NCBI GenBank assembly: GCA_024235095.1
Contig: JACKNC010000001.1
Span: 1,277,501-1,341,500 of the forward strand
Reading direction: 5' to 3'
Origin: Gammaproteobacteria bacterium
Lineage (GTDB): Bacteria > Pseudomonadota > Gammaproteobacteria > Competibacterales > Competibacteraceae
DNA length: 64,000 bases
Shown here in pieces: positions 61,739 to 64,000 of the stretch. The position numbers were made by a program, and so were the translations under genes. Numbering within the stretch: position 1 is the stretch's first letter; each line of letters opens with the position of its first letter. Under the pieces are notes generated by a model. That model ran no database searches and was not told the origin of the DNA. It was given only the letters and a program-made list of their open reading frames with translations.

Positions 61739-62146
61739 TTATTCACCCAGCGCCAAGGTGCGCATCATCATCTGCTTGGAGGTATTCAACACTTCCACAT
61801 TCGCCTGATACGCACGCGACGCCGAAATCATATTCGCCATTTCCTCCACTGGATTCACATTAGGCAGGTTGACATAACCATTTGCATCAGCCAGCGGATG
61901 GTCCGGTCGATATTCCTGTTGCAAGGGTTTGTCGCTTTCCACAATGCCCAACACGCTCACCCCGGCAATTCCGTCCTCCGCTTCATCGAGCTGCGCAGCA
62001 AATACCGGTTGTCGCGCCCGATAAGTCTGCGAAATGCTGCTGCTGATGCTATCCATATTCGCCATATTACTGGCAGTGGTATTCATTCGAATGCTTTGCG
62101 CATGGAGCGCCGAACCGGAAATATCGAAAATGCGGAACAGAGACAT
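61739..62146 (-). CDS. flgC: Flagellar proximal rod protein FlgC
   Basis: 135 residues. R-I-F-D-I-S-G-S-A-L-H-A-Q-S-I-R-M-N-T at the N-terminus, and the closing V-E-E-M-A-N-M-I-S-A-S-R-A-Y-Q-A-N are diagnostic. It lies 2 nt after flgB and 14 nt before flgD. Confidence 0.96.
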   Translation of the reverse strand: MSLFRIFDISGSALHAQSIRMNTTASNMANMDSISSSISQTYRARQPVFAAQLDEAEDGIAGVSVLGIVESDKPLQQEYRPDHPLADANGYVNLPNVNPVEEMANMISASRAYQANVEVLNTSKQMMMRTLALGE

Positions 62147-62148
62147 GG

Positions 62149-62538
62149 CTATTCTCCTTTAATCGCCGTCATTAACCCTTGAACACGGTTGCCCATGAAC
62201 CGCAGGCTCGCTTGATAGCGCAGCGCATTATCGGCAAAGACCGCTTTCTCTTGCTCGGTTTCCACCGTATTGCCGTCCAGCGACATCTGCGACGGCATGC
62301 GGTACAGCAGCTCATCCGGGTTATTACGTGGGGCCTGAAGGTGATGGGCGTGCGTCACTTTCAATGGTTGTTCCGCGCCGAACGCCTCGGCCATCGCTGT
62401 TTTGAAATCGAAATCACGGGCCATGTAGCCCGGCGTATCGGCATTCGCCAGATTCGCAGCCACAATTTCGGTGCGCCGGGAGCGCAACTCCAATGCTTCC
62501 GCGTGCAGCTTCAAAGCGCGGTCAAAGTTAATGCCCAT
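62149..62538 (-). CDS. flgB: Flagellar proximal rod protein FlgB
   Basis: 129 residues from ATG 62538, which has GGAGG 9 nt upstream and begins M-G-I-N-F-D-R-A-L-K-L-H. R-T-E-I-V-A-A-N-L-A-N-A-D-T-P-G-Y-M-A-R-D-F is the rod motif. A frame to 62697 lies in the promoter region and is not conserved-looking. First gene of the leftward rod-hook operon; flgA and flgM are not present upstream. It is divergent from relB. Confidence 0.95.
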   Translation of the reverse strand: MGINFDRALKLHAEALELRSRRTEIVAANLANADTPGYMARDFDFKTAMAEAFGAEQPLKVTHAHHLQAPRNNPDELLYRMPSQMSLDGNTVETEQEKAVFADNALRYQASLRFMGNRVQGLMTAIKGE

Positions 62539-62669
62539 GGTGGCGTCGCCTCCCGTTCGGTCGGATTCCGGAGCGGTTGCCGGAAAAATGACGGATTCAA
62601 TCGTTAGGGGATAGGAAGCAAGGGATGTGCCGGGTTTGATCGTCCCAGACCTCTTTAACGATATTGAGT

Positions 62670-62701
62670 TTGCAGTGATTGCGAATGACAATATCATTCG
62701 C
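62670..62701 (+). promoter_or_regulatory. Promoter and palindromic operator of the relB-type antitoxin
   Basis: TTGCAG (62670-62675), a 16-bp spacer and TATCAT (62692-62697) make a good promoter. The dyad GCGAATGA-CAATA-TCATTCGC (62681-62701) overlaps the -10 box, as expected for RelB-type autorepression. AGGAG follows 8 nt before the ATG. Confidence 0.65.
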
Positions 62702-62720
62702 TCAATGAGGAGAATAAATA

Positions 62721-62984
62721 ATGACTGCCAATGCGCTGGTTCAAGCCCGTATTGATCGCGCGGTAAAAGAGGAAGCCGCTGCCGTCCTGTCGGCGATGGG
62801 CCTGACTGTATCCGATGCGGTGCGATTGATGCTCACCCGGGTAGCGCGTGAGCACACCTTGCCTTTCAACCCTCTAATGCCCAACGAAGAAATCGTTGCG
62901 GCCATGAAGGAAGCGCGCTGCGGCAGCTTGTCATCGGCAACGACTGTCGAGGAGTTTCTGGACGCCATGAATGCGCAAGATTGA
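62721..62984 (+). CDS. dinJ: RelB/DinJ-family antitoxin
   Basis: 87 residues. A ribbon-helix-helix N-terminus (V-Q-A-R-I-D-R-A-V-K-E-E-A, L-T-V-S-D-A-V-R-L-M-L-T-R-V) followed by L-P-F-N-P-L, as in DinJ/RelB. It binds the operator upstream and would neutralise a YafQ-type toxin. The toxin gene overlaps it by 14 nt but is broken by a frameshift, so the antitoxin may now be an orphan. Confidence 0.88.
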   Translation: MTANALVQARIDRAVKEEAAAVLSAMGLTVSDAVRLMLTRVAREHTLPFNPLMPNEEIVAAMKEARCGSLSSATTVEEFLDAMNAQD

Positions 62985-63235
62985 ATGGACTCATGCTTTC
63001 AAGCGCGACTTCAAAAAGCAAGGGACGTTTGAAGAGGCATTCATTGAATGCATTATGGAAGCTGGCGAACGATGAAACATTGCCGGAGCGATTCCACGAC
63101 CATACTTTGTCAGGTGAGTGGAAGGATCATCGCGATTGCCACATCAAACCCGATCTGGTGCTGATTTACCGCAAACCCGACGATGGCGTGTTGCAGCTCG
63201 TGCGCCTGGGTTCCCATTCCGAACTGGGGCTATAG
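62971..63235 (+). pseudogene. yafQ: YafQ-type toxin gene, frameshifted
   Basis: The frame beginning at ATG 62971 reads M-R-K-I-E-W-T-H-A-F-K-R-D-F-K-K and stops after 34 codons at 63075. The next frame continues the family sequence: L-A-N-D-E-T-L-P-E-R-F-H-D-H, G-E-W-K-D-H-R-D-C-H-I-K-P-D-L-V-L-I-Y-R-K, ending at 63235. Dropping one base near 63049 (GAATGCA to GAAGCA) joins both into an 88-residue protein of normal YafQ size. YafQ is a ribosome-bound mRNA interferase. A sequencing error is possible, but as read the toxin is inactive. Confidence 0.82.
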
Positions 63236-63252
63236 CTCTTGGCGCCCTCGAC

Positions 63253-63612
63253 TCAAGTCAATTGAAAAGCATCGCGAATCCATTCGATTTGTGGTTCACC
63301 GCCGGGCTGGAGAACCGCCACCACATCGAAGCGACAGGGTAGGTCAAGATGTTGGCGTTGTAGATAGAAGGCCGCAGCGCGCAGCAATTTTTGCTGCTTG
63401 GCTCGGGTCACTGATTCAGCAGGGGTGCCGTAACGGACATAACGACGGCTACGCACCTCCACGAAAACCAGATATTCGCCATCGCGCATGATCAGATCCA
63501 ATTCGCCAGTGCGACAACGGAAATTCCGCGTCACCAAGGCCAAGCCCTGTTTTTGCAGATAGCCAAGCGCTAAGTCCTCAGCGACAGCGCCCTGCGCAAT
63601 ACGGCTGATCAC
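63253..63612 (-). CDS. yraN: YraN/UPF0102-family putative endonuclease
   Basis: 119 residues. G-E-L-D-L-I-M-R-D-G-E-Y-L-V-F-V-E-V-R-S-R is the conserved PD-(D/E)XK-like core with D-x-E-V-K/R, preceded by A-E-D-L-A-L-G-Y-L. The family looks like Holliday-junction resolvase folds; function is unproven. Convergent with the yafQ remnant, 17 bp apart. Confidence 0.9.
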   Translation of the reverse strand: MISRIAQGAVAEDLALGYLQKQGLALVTRNFRCRTGELDLIMRDGEYLVFVEVRSRRYVRYGTPAESVTRAKQQKLLRAAAFYLQRQHLDLPCRFDVVAVLQPGGEPQIEWIRDAFQLT

Positions 63613-63649
63613 CGACGGCCACCGCGATCAGCAGCTGTCAGCAACGCAC

Positions 63650-64000
63650 TCATCCAGAAAATGGATCGCGTAATACAATGGTATCCGCCCGATCAGGGCC
63701 GGTAGAGATCAGATCAATTGGTGTATCGATCAATTCCTCGAGGCGCCGCAAATAAGCCTGTGCATTAACCGGCAAATCCTCGTACTGCCGCACCCCGACC
63801 GTCGAATCCCGCCAACCTGGCATCTCTTCATAAATCGGTTCGCAACCCGCCAGCGCTTCGGCGCCCAAGGGCGCATGATCCAGTCGCTCTGAACCACACT
63901 GATAACCAATGCACAACCGCACATAATCCAGACCATCCAGCACATCCAGCTTGGTCACACACAATCCCGACACACTGTTATTGAGGATTGAACGCCGCAA
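63650..64000 (-). CDS. purA: Adenylosuccinate synthetase, C-terminal part
   Basis: The visible 116 residues end the protein and continue off the right edge. G-W-R-D-S-T-V-G-V...Y-E-D-L-P-V-N-A-Q-A-Y-L, I-D-L-I-S-T-G-P-D-R and the final T-I-V-L-R-D-P-F match the PurA C-terminus. The enzyme joins IMP and aspartate with GTP, the first committed step to AMP. The N-terminal GTP-binding half lies outside the window. Confidence 0.93.
   Translation of the reverse strand: MRRSILNNSVSGLCVTKLDVLDGLDYVRLCIGYQCGSERLDHAPLGAEALAGCEPIYEEMPGWRDSTVGVRQYEDLPVNAQAYLRRLEELIDTPIDLISTGPDRADTIVLRDPFSG

Overview
The window looks like a chromosomal segment of a gammaproteobacterium. Supporting signs are RpoS, the xseB-ispA-dxs order followed by folE2, a complete flagellar rod-hook operon, and a Wzx/Wzy-type exopolysaccharide cluster with a PEP-CTERM-like secreted protein. 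The mix would suit a Chromatiales- or Competibacteraceae-like lineage, but that placement is an inference from gene content. Base composition shifts by eye: the housekeeping and flagellar parts are moderately GC-rich, while the polysaccharide cluster (about 18.5-33.3 kb) and the cargo of the 44-47 kb transposon are clearly AT-richer. No tRNA, rRNA or CRISPR array was seen.

Layout. 1-12 kb holds housekeeping genes: the end of a probable SbcD/YhaO-like nuclease and a YhaN-like ATPase, truA, a lipoprotein-like L,D-transpeptidase, three tandem DUF2173 proteins, surE, rpoS with no nlpD or pcm between them, an Mth938-domain gene whose 3' end runs into a dispersed repeat, an MBL-fold hydrolase and trmO. 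12.2-32.7 kb is an exopolysaccharide locus. Its rightward arm has two GT4 glycosyltransferases, an RfbF/RfbG-like CDP-sugar pair and a PilZ domain fused to a BY-kinase-like ATPase with a degenerate P-loop. Its long leftward arm has the priming sugar transferase, a GT2, a methyltransferase, an NDP-sugar pyrophosphorylase, epimerases, a radical SAM/SPASM protein, a glycoside-hydrolase-like lipoprotein, Wzz, Wza, Wzx and Wzy. Precursors are made and primed in the cytoplasm, flipped by Wzx, polymerised by Wzy/Wzz and exported by Wza; the PilZ fusion could couple this to cyclic di-GMP.

33.3-36.3 kb is a nest of insertion sequences: an IS4-type element sits inside the transposase of an IS1-type element, and removing it with one 8-bp duplication restores the outer frame exactly. 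After a palindromic repeat comes a 1101-residue TerD-SrfC fusion, then folE2, dxs, ispA and xseB. At 44.0-47.3 kb lies the most striking object: a 3,264-bp IS1-type element with matching terminal repeats and a perfect 8-bp target duplication. It carries a RelE/HigB-like toxin, an HTH-ImmA/IrrE antitoxin-protease fusion and two small genes of unknown function as cargo.

47.3-62.5 kb is the flagellar operon, read leftward flgBCDE-(Rpn nuclease)-(extra hook-like protein)-FGHI-(SPOR protein)-JKL. FlgE carries three copies of the hook outer-domain motif and FlgK is about twice normal length with four related inserts. A divergent relB/dinJ antitoxin with a frameshifted yafQ-type toxin, yraN and the C-terminal part of purA close the window.
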